From the IMG/VR virus record IMGVR_UViG_3300035034_000713, positions 1-23,976 of that record: a DNA stretch of 23,976 bases, one strand, 5' to 3'. Positions 1-9,789 of this stretch are shown piece after piece. Within the stretch, counting starts at the first letter, position 1. Each line of letters opens with the position of its first letter. The DNA comes from a virus. The notes below the pieces were generated by a model. The model was not told the origin of the DNA. It was given only the letters and a program-made list of their open reading frames with translations, and searched no databases. The position numbers and the translations under genes were made by a program.

Positions 1-3000
1 GTCCCCCATATCACTGACAGCACTGGCATTTGTGCTACCGTAGATCAGGGGTGTAGTTGCCTTCTTGACGGTCTTACGTCCGGCACTGGTGACCTCGTTT
101 ACACTGTCGAGGTTCGCCAAAGGCCCAGTGATCTTATAGATGGCCGCCAAAGCTATTTTTGCAGCTGGCTGTTCCTTTTCAAGCCTGTGCAACACCCGCG
201 TCAGTGTTCCAGCCATACCTTGGTACAGGTCCTGGTTTCCTGGTTGCTCGCTCCAAACGTTGGAATCTGCCTCCTCCCCCCTACGGAAGAAGCCACCCTG
301 AGCAGACATCTGCGCATCCAGAGCTCCCAAAGCCATGTTGGCAATGATTGGGCCGTTGGCCCGACCATCGACTTCGCCAGTCAGGCTCGTGAAGGTTTCC
401 TGCCCAGTAGCTCTGTTCTGGTAGAGGTGAGCCAGGTTCACCAAAGCATCAAGGCTGCGGAATGCGCCCTCACCGAGCTCGACAGCTTCGGCAATGATCA
501 CTTCTTGTTCAGGGCTAACGTCCTGATCTCTGTAGATAATTCCACGCAGAAGCTCAACAGCTTGTTGGATGGTTTCGTTGCCCAGGAGGCTGTCAGAGGT
601 CGCCTCTTGAGCTACGTCTGTGTGGCCAAGCAACTCCGTAAGTGTGGAGGTATGTGACTGCGTGTCTACGTCGATACCTAACCCCTGAGCTACGGCCACA
701 TAAAAGTGCTTCAGTGCTTCCGTATCGCCTTGCTTGGGTACGGGCTTCTTCCACCCAGCCATAGCCATCATTGGACGGTGGATCTTGCTTTGTAGCGGGT
801 TGACCAAGCTCCCCAGGATGCCTACACGCTGCGGACGCCAAGCTTCCCGTTCGAAGTACACCGGTGAGAATTCGCCTTCGACGGTATCCTCGACGGGGCG
901 GTTCTCCATAAAGATACGGAAATTGTCGAGCTGTCGCTTGAGGTCGTTGTTACGGGACTGTGCCCGGACGGCATTGACCTTGTGGTGCCGGTAGTCGACG
1001 GGCTGGACCCCGGCAATACGCTCCAATACATTCGGGAGCTTGCCCCAAGCCTGCCACATGTCCTCACGGACGACGTGGGCCTTCTTGTTCTCCTTTTTGA
1101 GGATCGAGGCCAGCATCTTCGGGACGTTCTGAACGCCCTTGATCATCTTGTCCACGAAAGGCTGAGGTTCTGTCGTGGGCACTTTCAGGCGGTCCTCAGC
1201 CCCAAAGAGCTTAGCCAGAACACCTTGGCTCTGGGTAGTGGCGCTCTTGATGTCCCGGCTCTTGATGGCTGCTTCTGGAGCTATCTCCAGCGTACGCTGG
1301 CCTTGAGTATTCGTAGCCTGGACCATCTTGAAACGAATAAAGTGGGTCTTGCCCCGGCTTCCCACATGGTCAGATACGTCTCTTTTTCTCAGGCTTTTCA
1401 ACGTCGCTGTAGGGATGTCGTGGATGTCCACGATGTCTTCGGACTCCAGCAGCCGCATAGCCAGGTGCCCGAGAGCGCTCTCGAAGCGGGCTTGCATCGT
1501 CTCGGGAGCGTGCTCCAGGGCCCGCAAACCAAGGGTTTGAGCAACCTTCTGTCCCACATTTCCGTACACCAGGTTGGCGTAAGTACCTGCATTACCCAAC
1601 AGGGCAATCTCTGCCCGGGTCACATGTTGATCGTCATACCTTCCCAGCATGCGGTTGATGTCGTCTTCGGTGTTGAACATCTGCCCAGCGTTTTCTGCGA
1701 CCCAAGCATGAGCAGCGTACGAGATCGCTGTCTTGACGTTCTCATCGATTTGCCCGCTTTCGTCCATGAAGTAGGCCAGGGGGTCTTCATAGTAGAAGTC
1801 TTCCCTGCGGGTTCCTGGAGCTGGGAGGAGGGCGTCGATCGTGGAAGACCACTCGGCTGCTTGCCCCACGAATCGACGCACAGTTACCTTCTGATCGTCT
1901 GTCAGAGGATCCTTGAGGAAATCCTGCACATCCACCGTCCCTTCGCGGAAACGGCTCAGAAAGCCGCGTACGGCCACCAGAGGCCGCATAGAAGCATCGT
2001 CGTCTCGGCTTTCTGATTGCTTGAAGAACTGGGTGAGGTGGTTGACCGTCCTGTAGATACCCGCCTTCATCCAGTTTGGATCGGGTTCTGGAGCATTCTC
2101 ATAGACAGAAAGCCTCCCCGTCTCCGGCTCCGCCTCGACGGGATCGGCTTCCGGCTCCCCTTCAAACGCGTACCGGACTGTGACGCGGCCAGGGTCACTT
2201 TCGTCTACGCCGATGACCTCGGCATCCACAGTGCGCCCATCATTCAGCTCAACAGGCCCTCGCTCCCCAAGCGCTGGTACTTCACTCCCGGATGCCAATT
2301 CTCGCTCGATGAATTCCGGAGCACCGGTGGATGTGTCTTCCTCAGCTTCGGCATCTTCTTTAGCCAAGTCCGTATCGAGATCCTCACTTGAGGATGTAGC
2401 TGCTTGAGTGCGTACGTCAACAGGCACGTCATTGCTTTCGGACGCAGGTACAGCACCACTCTCATCAAGAGGTACCTGCTGATTTGCCGAGGCTTCAGAA
2501 GCGTTCTCAGAGGAGGGGGCCTCTGCCGCTTGCGGCGAGGCCTCCGACTCAGGAGTGTTCACGTTTTCCGTCTGTTCAGATGAGTTGAACGCCCCATTTT
2601 CCTGAACAGGCTCAGTGGTTGCTTCCGGGACAGCCTGGTCCTCAGTGGGTTTCCAGTTCAGCTGCGCCGTCATGTCTTCCAGAGTCATGTTGACAGCGTC
2701 AGTCTCCATGCTCACTGCTTCGAGCAGATTGCCGGAGTTGCGGTGAATCAACAGGCCCCGGCCTGTTTCCGTATCATCCGGCCTGAGCTCAGCTACCCGG
2801 GACCAACGGCCATTTTCATCACGGCGTATGTTGATTTCCCTCTTGGGGCTATTCTGGTCCGTGACCTCATCGAACGCAGAGGCAATGGCGTCTCGCTTGG
2901 CTACCCGGCTTTTGGCAAACTGAGCCAGGCGTGCACGCACAGCTTGGGCAGCCTGAGTCTTACCGTTGCGTAGTGCCGCCTGAAAAGCGGTTTGGTGCTC

Positions 3001-5727
3001 CACAAGACCTTTGAAGCCATCGGTACCAGTCATGACACCTTTACGGACGCTGGCAATGTTCTTGAGCTCCTCGGTGGCCCGAATGGTGTCCACACGCTTG
3101 CGCAAAACATCCCGGCTGGCCGGGGTGAGAGCGTTCTCTTCGTTGGCCACCAAACGGTCAACTGCCTCGAGATCGAGGGTGTCCGGTGAGTTCATGGCTA
3201 TGGTGACGACTGAGTTTGCAGCAGCCGTGGAAGCAGGGGAAGGTGCAGAGTCTGCTTCTGCGAACACTTCCTCACGCTTCTTCTTGCCGAGGCGGACCTG
3301 CTCAGTCACGTCACCGGTAAACGTTTCGGCAGCAGTCAGACTCTCCTGAGTCTCTTTCAACAGCGAGAGCTGTTCACCCATGGCCACCACAGCTCGGGCT
3401 CTGGGATCGTCCTTAGGCAGCTTCAGCTCTTTGATTTTGGCCTCAGCCTTGAGTTGGGCACTCTCAGCAGCTTCCAGATCTTCGGCGGTCTTGATCTCGA
3501 GAGATGTTTCGAGTTCTTTCTTCTGCTTACGCAAGCCAGCAGCTACCTGGTTGCTCTTCTCAATGGTTGCTTCCGTAGGCTCATGACGAGCTACGTGCGC
3601 ACGTAGAATCTGAGACGCCTTCCCGGGGTTGTACGTATCCGTGCCTTCGTCGAGGTAGGGAGAGACTTCAGCATTGGCCACTTCCTCGGCCAGCTTGGCT
3701 CGAGCCGCTGCATTCTTTGCAGCGATCTGTCGACCACGACGAATGTTCCTGCGCATCCCAGACGCAGCGCCTGCGGCGGCACCGGTGCCGCCCCCGGCTG
3801 CTGCGCCAATACCCATGGCACCTGGGATACCTTGCCCCAGCTCCTCGAGCGGACGTACACCAGCACCCACCTCACCCAAGTTGGAAGAGAGGGCTTCACC
3901 GCCTTCCTGGATACTCTCTGAGACGGTTTCCTTGGAGCCTGCAACAGCAGCACCTCGGACAGCACCACCGGTGAGGGCTGTGCTCTTTCCGGCTGCCCAG
4001 TCTTCTAGGACGTTGGCCCTATACCGGCTTGCAACCCCCAAGGTGATGGCGTTTGAAACCCCCGTGGCTCCCAACGTCCTGGTGAATGCCCGGTCAGCCA
4101 TTTCCAGACGGGCCTGTTCAGGGCTCAGGCCTTTCTCTGTTGTGAGCTCGTCGAAGACCGGCGATTCAGCCAGCTGCTTATCAGAGAGATCCATCACCTG
4201 CAGGGCGACAGAGCTCGCATTCTGAACAGACGACACACCACCAACAGCAGTGATACCGGCAGAGCCTGCCAGGCTCTCCACAGCCTCATCAGACAGCTTG
4301 GCTGCTTTACCTACAGCACCTGCGGTCCGACCAGCTACCGCACCGGGAACCAAGAAGGCTGCGGTGTCTGGCCCCACGGTCGAAGCAAAGGACCCAGGGT
4401 TCGATACAGCGTAGCCCAAAGCTGCCATGAAGCCTTCTTGGGCTGCTTCAGAGAGATCCTGATCAGCCAGCTTCTGGCGATCAGACACAGCCTCTTTGCC
4501 CAAGTAGTCACCGAAGTCTGCGAGTGCGTCACCTGCCCGATTCAACGGATTGGCCAAGCGCTCCTCATTGAGGGAGGGAAGGCCCTCACTTTCACGCAAA
4601 GCATCTTCCGTGACACGGCGCTCAGCTTTGGCGTCTTCGCGACTTTCAGCGGAATCCCGGAGAGCTTTTCTCAGGCCTTCTGCCGGGTCAGGCAAGATGG
4701 ACCGCTCTTCAGCGATATAGTCGCCCAGGTCTGCAAAGCTGCCACCCAAACCAACGGTGACATCGCCCATACGGGTCAGGACTCGATCCAGCAGCCAAGC
4801 CTCACGAGCGACAGGGTCTGGGGAAGCCATGTCCACCAGGCCGCCTGTCATACTCAAGATACTGCCAGTGAGCTTTCGACTGGCATCTACGAAAGTCTCG
4901 CTTGCGGTCTTACCGTCTACGCGAATACGCATCTCTTCGGCGATCGGACCTGCTGCAGTTAGAGCATCCCTGAGCTGTTTCCGTTGGAAATAACTGGCTG
5001 CATCCAGCGTGGTGGGGTTTCCGGCTGCCCGGAAGCTCTCGAGATTTTCGAAGTCTCTCGGATTAGTAGAGGCCGTAGGCAAAGCCCGCTTTTTCTCGGC
5101 GCTGGTCGTCTCGAGCTTGGCCCGCTTCTCGGGGACCACGCTTTCCACTGCAGCAACCTTCTCAGTAGGACGTTGTTCCGCAAGATCCCCCGGCAGGACA
5201 GCCTGTTCAGGGGCTGCAATCTTTGCGAGCTCTTCATAGACGGGCCGCAACTTTCGTTGGGTAGCCAGCTCCTTGGTGTCGATCGACGCCAGAGCAGAAC
5301 CCCGTTCGGGCAGCTCCTGAAGAGCTGCGTGCGTAGGTGCTTGCTTACGTAGTCCCGGAGCGCCTACCAGGTCGATAGGCTCGAGCTCAGGCCCAGGCTC
5401 GGGCAGAGAGGCCAACTCTGCGTGTGTTGGTGCCATTCTCCGCTGGCCAGGGAAACCACTGGTCTCAACAGGGTTTACGTCTTCGGCGGGAGAAGGGAAG
5501 ACCATGGCCGCCCCTTCTGGACCGAACCGGGTGAACATCGCGCGCCCTTGTCTTTCAGCCTTCTGCGCTAGAGCCTCAGGACCACGCCCAAGGTCCCCAC
5601 CGGCAAGTGCTCGCAGCTCGGCTACAGCTTCTCTGTCTTTGTAGTTGGACTCTTTGATGCGCCGTGCCAATTCTCGGGGATCTGTGCGACGTGGCAACAC
5701 CCGATCCAAAGACGTATCTTGCGGCAT
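1..5727 (-). CDS. Virion RNA polymerase, N4 gp50-like (partial, C-terminus beyond left edge)
   Basis: An uninterrupted minus-strand frame of 1909 codons starts at ATG 5727, with TAAGGG upstream as ribosome site, and is still open at base 1. Three single-subunit (T7-like) RNA polymerase motifs are visible in the right order. An arginine motif WRPQRVG lies near residue 1634, followed by NPLQSK, aligning with the T7 R425 region. Motif A is EVDGRANG with metal-binding Asp1787. Motif B is R1884-x3-K1888-x7-YG, with exactly the T7 R627/K631/Y639 spacing. Motif C should lie about 280 residues further, outside the window. The N-terminal third has Gly/Ala-rich hydrophobic stretches (about 439-479 and 636-657), an ETVSESIQEGGE segment typical of giant ejected proteins, then coiled-coil-like helices and an acidic Ser/Glu linker (about 1023-1153). 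In N4 this roughly 3500-residue protein is packaged, enters the cell with the DNA and transcribes early genes from hairpin promoters. Matching hairpins occur at 21876, 22431 and 23363. It is the last late gene visible. Confidence 0.9.
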   Translation of the reverse strand, partial: MPQDTSLDRVLPRRTDPRELARRIKESNYKDREAVAELRALAGGDLGRGPEALAQKAERQGRAMFTRFGPEGAAMVFPSPAEDVNPVETSGFPGQRRMAPTHAELASLPEPGPELEPIDLVGAPGLRKQAPTHAALQELPERGSALASIDTKELATQRKLRPVYEELAKIAAPEQAVLPGDLAEQRPTEKVAAVESVVPEKRAKLETTSAEKKRALPTASTNPRDFENLESFRAAGNPTTLDAASYFQRKQLRDALTAAGPIAEEMRIRVDGKTASETFVDASRKLTGSILSMTGGLVDMASPDPVAREAWLLDRVLTRMGDVTVGLGGSFADLGDYIAEERSILPDPAEGLRKALRDSAESREDAKAERRVTEDALRESEGLPSLNEERLANPLNRAGDALADFGDYLGKEAVSDRQKLADQDLSEAAQEGFMAALGYAVSNPGSFASTVGPDTAAFLVPGAVAGRTAGAVGKAAKLSDEAVESLAGSAGITAVGGVSSVQNASSVALQVMDLSDKQLAESPVFDELTTEKGLSPEQARLEMADRAFTRTLGATGVSNAITLGVASRYRANVLEDWAAGKSTALTGGAVRGAAVAGSKETVSESIQEGGEALSSNLGEVGAGVRPLEELGQGIPGAMGIGAAAGGGTGAAAGAASGMRRNIRRGRQIAAKNAAARAKLAEEVANAEVSPYLDEGTDTYNPGKASQILRAHVARHEPTEATIEKSNQVAAGLRKQKKELETSLEIKTAEDLEAAESAQLKAEAKIKELKLPKDDPRARAVVAMGEQLSLLKETQESLTAAETFTGDVTEQVRLGKKKREEVFAEADSAPSPASTAAANSVVTIAMNSPDTLDLEAVDRLVANEENALTPASRDVLRKRVDTIRATEELKNIASVRKGVMTGTDGFKGLVEHQTAFQAALRNGKTQAAQAVRARLAQFAKSRVAKRDAIASAFDEVTDQNSPKREINIRRDENGRWSRVAELRPDDTETGRGLLIHRNSGNLLEAVSMETDAVNMTLEDMTAQLNWKPTEDQAVPEATTEPVQENGAFNSSEQTENVNTPESEASPQAAEAPSSENASEASANQQVPLDESGAVPASESNDVPVDVRTQAATSSSEDLDTDLAKEDAEAEEDTSTGAPEFIERELASGSEVPALGERGPVELNDGRTVDAEVIGVDESDPGRVTVRYAFEGEPEADPVEAEPETGRLSVYENAPEPDPNWMKAGIYRTVNHLTQFFKQSESRDDDASMRPLVAVRGFLSRFREGTVDVQDFLKDPLTDDQKVTVRRFVGQAAEWSSTIDALLPAPGTRREDFYYEDPLAYFMDESGQIDENVKTAISYAAHAWVAENAGQMFNTEDDINRMLGRYDDQHVTRAEIALLGNAGTYANLVYGNVGQKVAQTLGLRALEHAPETMQARFESALGHLAMRLLESEDIVDIHDIPTATLKSLRKRDVSDHVGSRGKTHFIRFKMVQATNTQGQRTLEIAPEAAIKSRDIKSATTQSQGVLAKLFGAEDRLKVPTTEPQPFVDKMIKGVQNVPKMLASILKKENKKAHVVREDMWQAWGKLPNVLERIAGVQPVDYRHHKVNAVRAQSRNNDLKRQLDNFRIFMENRPVEDTVEGEFSPVYFEREAWRPQRVGILGSLVNPLQSKIHRPMMAMAGWKKPVPKQGDTEALKHFYVAVAQGLGIDVDTQSHTSTLTELLGHTDVAQEATSDSLLGNETIQQAVELLRGIIYRDQDVSPEQEVIIAEAVELGEGAFRSLDALVNLAHLYQNRATGQETFTSLTGEVDGRANGPIIANMALGALDAQMSAQGGFFRRGEEADSNVWSEQPGNQDLYQGMAGTLTRVLHRLEKEQPAAKIALAAIYKITGPLANLDSVNEVTSAGRKTVKKATTPLIYGSTNASAVSDMGD

Positions 5728-5738
5728 AGAGAATACCC

Positions 5739-7052
5739 TTACTGGTTGTTACGGGGCGGAGAAGCACGCCGTTCGAGTGCCCGGATAGCTGCTGCCCCTG
5801 TCGGGGAGGCAGTCCTTATTTGATGATCTGTGCTCAACTCTTGCCGGATGATCCTATTTGTCTCAGAAACGAGAAACTCGTTCACAACCTCTATGAGGTT
5901 TGTCTTGTATGTCTCTTTTGGAATGTCTGGGTTGTCAACCCCAAAACTCCACCAGCTTGTTGCCCCTGTACGGTTACCTGCTTCAAGCATCAAAGCGCCC
6001 CAAGGCATAGTTGGCGGAAGGTTTTCTCCAGAAAACTCCTCCTTCACTTCCTGATAGGCATCTTGCACGTTCTTCGTCGTAGTTTCCGGGTCCTTTGGAG
6101 AAAGCGTTGATACCAATGTCTGGACAGCGCTTCCTGGAGTGACCTCATTGGGGTTGGCCACGCTTGTGAACACTGGGTTGTTAGGGTACTGCTTCATCTG
6201 TTCATTGTGGCGGACATCCAGATAAGCGCTGACCTCATCTTTTGCTCTAGCCTCTGTAGGGGTTGCCCCATATTGGGTAGCCCACAGTTCCCTAACCTGC
6301 TGAGCCCCTACACGCGATTCTTCAGCATTGAAATTGCGTGAGCGCGTCATGTTGTTGTACAGGTCGAGCGCGTCTCGCTCAGTATCAGCAAAATTGACCG
6401 ACTCAGAAACGACTTGACTGAGGCTGTCTCTTCTGGCCCGGGTTTCTTGGCCACGTTGGTACTCAGACTCGTTTCGGATACTGCCACGGCGCGCGTTGAA
6501 GGCGGCATTTCCGGCTTTCAGAAGATTCGCCACATGCCGGGGAGCGAGCTCCGAACCCTCCACATCGCCTCTGAACCCTGCACGTTGAGCAGCCAAAGCC
6601 TCCTCATCCTGGTACTGATTTAGGCCTGTCAGCCTTGTCCGAAAAGTGTCCAACAACGGTTGAGCTTCTTGGTCCTCCCGACGAGTGGCCAGGGCCAAGG
6701 CATCATCCTTCCGTTGTTCCAGGGTACTCAGGCGCTCGACACCCGCTTCCCGGAACTGGTTCCGATCGATCGCATCGCCGAAGCTATTCAGACGTTCTGC
6801 GATGAGTCCTTTTTCCTGGGCTGCTCGCAACTCTTCAGGCGACTTGAAGCTGGCCAGGAAATCGCGCATTTCCGTCGTGTTGGCTTCTTTCTCGCGTCCG
6901 AAGTTTGCCGCCAACCGGTTCTGGCGGTCCTTGATGATGCGCGAAAAGGTGTCCGTGGCGCCCTGGAAGTTCTGCTGGGCGCCCTGCATGAGATTCGAAA
7001 CCCCCGAGAAGTCGGGGGTGTTGATGTTCCGAAACGTGATGGGTCGGCTCAT
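5739..7052 (-). CDS. Probable internal virion/ejection protein, N4 gp51-like
   Basis: The product is 437 aa, with no signal peptide or clear membrane span. The start at 7052 has GGAG eight bases upstream and follows the stop of the 153-aa gene after only 2 nt. The next gene, the vRNAP, starts 11 nt after its stop. The N-terminus (FRNINTPDFSGVSNLM, residues 7-22) resembles the opening of internal virion proteins encoded next to vRNAP in N4-like phages. The rest is strongly helical and rich in Arg, Glu and Gln, with coiled-coil potential through about residue 240. Position immediately before vRNAP matches N4 gp51. By inference it is packaged and helps deliver vRNAP and DNA. No enzymatic motif was recognised. 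Confidence 0.65.
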   Translation of the reverse strand: MSRPITFRNINTPDFSGVSNLMQGAQQNFQGATDTFSRIIKDRQNRLAANFGREKEANTTEMRDFLASFKSPEELRAAQEKGLIAERLNSFGDAIDRNQFREAGVERLSTLEQRKDDALALATRREDQEAQPLLDTFRTRLTGLNQYQDEEALAAQRAGFRGDVEGSELAPRHVANLLKAGNAAFNARRGSIRNESEYQRGQETRARRDSLSQVVSESVNFADTERDALDLYNNMTRSRNFNAEESRVGAQQVRELWATQYGATPTEARAKDEVSAYLDVRHNEQMKQYPNNPVFTSVANPNEVTPGSAVQTLVSTLSPKDPETTTKNVQDAYQEVKEEFSGENLPPTMPWGALMLEAGNRTGATSWWSFGVDNPDIPKETYKTNLIEVVNEFLVSETNRIIRQELSTDHQIRTASPTGAAAIRALERRASPPRNNQ

Positions 7053-7054
7053 GC

Positions 7055-7516
7055 TTAGACTCCGTACTGCCGCATGTAGTCAGCCGTCGACATGTGCGCA
7101 TTCGGGTTGGCTGCTACCCGGGCATTCTGCCGGTCGGCGAACTGCGAGTTGGTCATGTTTCGCTGGGCCTCGAAGTTCTTGTTGAAGGCCTCTTTCTGGA
7201 ACTTGAACTGGTCTTTGGCCAGGCCGAATTGCTTCATCCCCAGGTAGGCATCCAGCCCACCAGAAATGGCCCCGAGAGCAGGAATACCCCAACCACCGCC
7301 ATCTTTGCCGCCCAGCATGTCTCCGAAAAACGAAGAATCGGTAGCAGGCGGGTTCACGCCTGCAATCGAACCCCCTTCGGGAATGAGGTTGGCGAGCTTG
7401 CTGATGTCGATCGGCTCTACTGCAGCTGCGGGCATCAAGCTTTCTGCCATACCTGCAGCTCCCGGGGTAGAGCCGAAACCAACCAACTTTCGATAGATAT
7501 CAAGCGCTGAAGACAT
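7055..7516 (-). CDS. Small virion protein with Gly-rich helix, N4 gp52-like position
   Basis: The product is 153 aa. The frame is open further upstream, but ATG 7516 is chosen because AGGAG sits eight bases before it and the extension would only repeat DNA of the 758-aa gene in another frame. The chosen start overlaps the end of that gene by 17 nt, which suggests coupled translation. The sequence has a Gly-rich weakly hydrophobic stretch (about residues 69-92). It is followed by an amphipathic Lys/Gln/Phe helix and a Gln/Asn/Arg-rich tail ending in YMRQYGV. This helix-then-amphipathic layout is common in small ejection proteins of podoviruses. Position matches N4 gp52. Specific function unknown. 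Confidence 0.6.
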   Translation of the reverse strand: MSSALDIYRKLVGFGSTPGAAGMAESLMPAAAVEPIDISKLANLIPEGGSIAGVNPPATDSSFFGDMLGGKDGGGWGIPALGAISGGLDAYLGMKQFGLAKDQFKFQKEAFNKNFEAQRNMTNSQFADRQNARVAANPNAHMSTADYMRQYGV

Positions 7517-9776
7517 TGAAATCACTCCTGATTGTCGTTTCTGTAGTAGGCAGTGTAAGGCTGATGTCCACGTAGGAGGAAATCGCATCGAGCCCGCGAA
7601 TTCCAACGTTCCCGGAATGGACAGTCCGGTTGTAGTACTCCTGAGGTTCTTCGCCCAGGATAGAGAAGGGCGCAAGGCCCACGAACTCGAAAGGGTTGAT
7701 CAGTGAAGACGTTTCCAGAAGCCTCTTGGCATCCTCGAGCAGATCCAGTTTCTCTTCGGCTGTCTCGAGGAAACTCCCAATCTCTTTCTTGAGATCGTCG
7801 ATGAGGTCTGCCGTATTGCGGTTCACGGCTTGCATCAGGCCTGTGGAAGCCATGAGCAGATCCTGTGCCCAAGGAGCGCCCTTGAGGCCTTTCACGCCGT
7901 ACTGGCCGTAAGCTATGGATACTACCGCAGCCACGGCTGCGATAATCAAGGCCAGGTCACCGCCGATAACGTTGACGATGAAGTCTGTGGCAGCCTGGAT
8001 CCCGAAGCCGATGGCTACGGTGGTCACGATCAGTTGGGCAACAGCCAGGGCCCCAGCCTCCATGGCAACCACAAGGGAGGTGTACAGAGCAATTCCTGTC
8101 TGCACCAGGATGACGACAGCGAGAACGATCATGATGGCCTTGAAAAGGCCTGACTGATACCACTTCACCTTGGTCACGATCTTCGAATTGAAGATGAAGT
8201 GCATCGATCGTGCGAAGAGGAACTCACGCTCCCGCAGGGAGTAGTCCCCAATGATTGAGAAGTCGACGGGCACCAGAAGCTCATCTGACCCAAAGCCAGC
8301 GACATGAGTCTTACTTCGGTAGATGTGGTAGACCAGCTCAGGCTTGAACACCAGGATCTCGTCATAGGCGTTCTCAGTGACCTGCTTTCGGTAAAAGAGA
8401 AACTCACCAGTCGACTCTTCAAGCAGCTTGGCGAATGCGCCACTGAAGCTCCTGCGATGGACTTCCTCAGTGGTTGTGGTTTCCACCACATCGCTACCGT
8501 GCTTGCCCACCTCAGCAATTTGGCCCCCCTTTCGGCGCTTACTGATGCCTGCATGTCGGAAGGTGAATTGGAACTCACGGTCAGCAATCACCTGAGCAAA
8601 CTGGTGGTCGATCTTCTCGTCGCCAGGCCAAGCAATGTTTCCGCTACCGACTGACCACAACGCATTGAAGTGGTCAAACAAGTACTTACGTGCCACCTCA
8701 CTTGTGTCGTGTGCATCGACGGCCATGACCATCATGGCTTGCTCGACATCATCGATATCTGGGTTTTCGTGGATAGCTTCAGCAACTGCCTGGAAATCCA
8801 TGTTGAAGTAGTTCAGCAACTCTACGCTGGTGTCGTAGTCCAGCGTCCCAACCATCGCCGGAGCTGACATGTCTTCACTGTCTCGCCGGAAGTGAACGAA
8901 GGGAAAGTAGGTTCCCAGACCGTCAAAGGGGATGTCTTGCACATCGTCGATCGCAGGGTACGTACCTGACCCATTTTCGTAGAGCCAGTACCGTGTCTTT
9001 TCAACGGGCTGAGCCCCGCTCGTATCGGTGTAGCGGTACCGGGCATGGTGATACTCCACGTCCTCATCGAAGCCAGTGATGGGAATGGTGAACATCCCTT
9101 GAACGACTTGGCCGGCAGCGTCCTGATACATGTGGTGGACTTCGACATGATCCTCTGTCGCAGCCTCATCGACGATGTAGGAAGTTCTCGCCTTGAAGGA
9201 TCCCAATGTCTCTGCTGTCGGACGCAGTGGGGTTGAGCCGCCTGCGGCGGGCTCACCCCACTGCTCGAGTGCTCCCAGGTCCCGGTTATCAAAGGTTTCT
9301 GTGGTGTAGATGGCAATCAGATCTTCCAGGTAAACCGGGAAGCCCTCTGTAGCGCTCAAATTCTCGAGCTCGTTCGTCTCAGGATTGTAGCCGTGGCTGT
9401 CGACCAGAGTGGTCCAGGCAACGTGCAGGGAGTTGATCGAAGTGAACGCGTAGTCCTCTATCGTGATCGGGAACCCGATCTCGTTTTCGATGGCGAACTT
9501 GACCGCTGTTTCGGCATCACCCTGAGCAGCGGTATGGCCCTCAGGCAGGCCATAGCTGTAGTGATCCTGGGCATAGCTGAAGAGACGTTCAGCCTTCAGG
9601 GCGATCGTATCGGCAAAGCCGCTGATGATGTACTCCGGGATCGAAGCGCCCACTTCTGGAGACATGACCGCCTTGATCACGCTCGTCTTGAGGGTATCAG
9701 GCAGGGACACATCGTCGATTACCCGTTGGACCTGAGCCCCGACCGTCACTTTCTTTTTGGACTTGAACAGCCCCAT
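7500..9776 (-). CDS. Large structural/ejection protein with membrane segments, N4 gp53-like
   Basis: The product is 758 aa and starts at ATG 9776 with GGAG seven bases upstream. The N-terminus is basic (MGLFKSKKKVTVG), and a YGLPEG motif near residue 75 recalls the N4 gp53 family of virion proteins. The middle (about 100-540) is mixed alpha/beta without a recognised enzyme motif. Residues about 545-625 are strongly hydrophobic and give two to four predicted membrane spans, followed by an amphipathic Asp/Glu/Leu helix (about 655-690). A membrane segment in a virion protein fits a role in forming the DNA or vRNAP delivery channel, but this is inference. A terminator lies directly upstream, so its transcription may be set by read-through or a separate promoter. 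The stop overlaps the next gene by 17 nt. Confidence 0.65.
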   Translation of the reverse strand: MGLFKSKKKVTVGAQVQRVIDDVSLPDTLKTSVIKAVMSPEVGASIPEYIISGFADTIALKAERLFSYAQDHYSYGLPEGHTAAQGDAETAVKFAIENEIGFPITIEDYAFTSINSLHVAWTTLVDSHGYNPETNELENLSATEGFPVYLEDLIAIYTTETFDNRDLGALEQWGEPAAGGSTPLRPTAETLGSFKARTSYIVDEAATEDHVEVHHMYQDAAGQVVQGMFTIPITGFDEDVEYHHARYRYTDTSGAQPVEKTRYWLYENGSGTYPAIDDVQDIPFDGLGTYFPFVHFRRDSEDMSAPAMVGTLDYDTSVELLNYFNMDFQAVAEAIHENPDIDDVEQAMMVMAVDAHDTSEVARKYLFDHFNALWSVGSGNIAWPGDEKIDHQFAQVIADREFQFTFRHAGISKRRKGGQIAEVGKHGSDVVETTTTEEVHRRSFSGAFAKLLEESTGEFLFYRKQVTENAYDEILVFKPELVYHIYRSKTHVAGFGSDELLVPVDFSIIGDYSLREREFLFARSMHFIFNSKIVTKVKWYQSGLFKAIMIVLAVVILVQTGIALYTSLVVAMEAGALAVAQLIVTTVAIGFGIQAATDFIVNVIGGDLALIIAAVAAVVSIAYGQYGVKGLKGAPWAQDLLMASTGLMQAVNRNTADLIDDLKKEIGSFLETAEEKLDLLEDAKRLLETSSLINPFEFVGLAPFSILGEEPQEYYNRTVHSGNVGIRGLDAISSYVDISLTLPTTETTIRSDFNVFSA

Positions 9777-9789
9777 CGCATTTCTCCAA

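Noticed and set aside
350-362. GGGCC-GTT-GGCCC hairpin with a three-base loop as a vRNAP promoter
   Set aside because: It lies inside the motif A codons of vRNAP, has the wrong loop (GTT/AAC) and lacks the conserved TGG after the stem.
982-2016. 344-codon plus-strand open frame
   Set aside because: It is antisense to the vRNAP core frame, without a ribosome site or family likeness.
3591-3606. 16-bp perfect palindrome CTACGTGCGCACGTAG
   Set aside because: It is fully inside the vRNAP coding frame (residues ILRAHVAR) and only loosely resembles the late-gap elements; it may be chance.
7517-7675. N-terminal extension of the 153-aa gene
   Set aside because: The extra codons lie wholly within the 758-aa gene, and the strong AGGAG is placed for ATG 7516.
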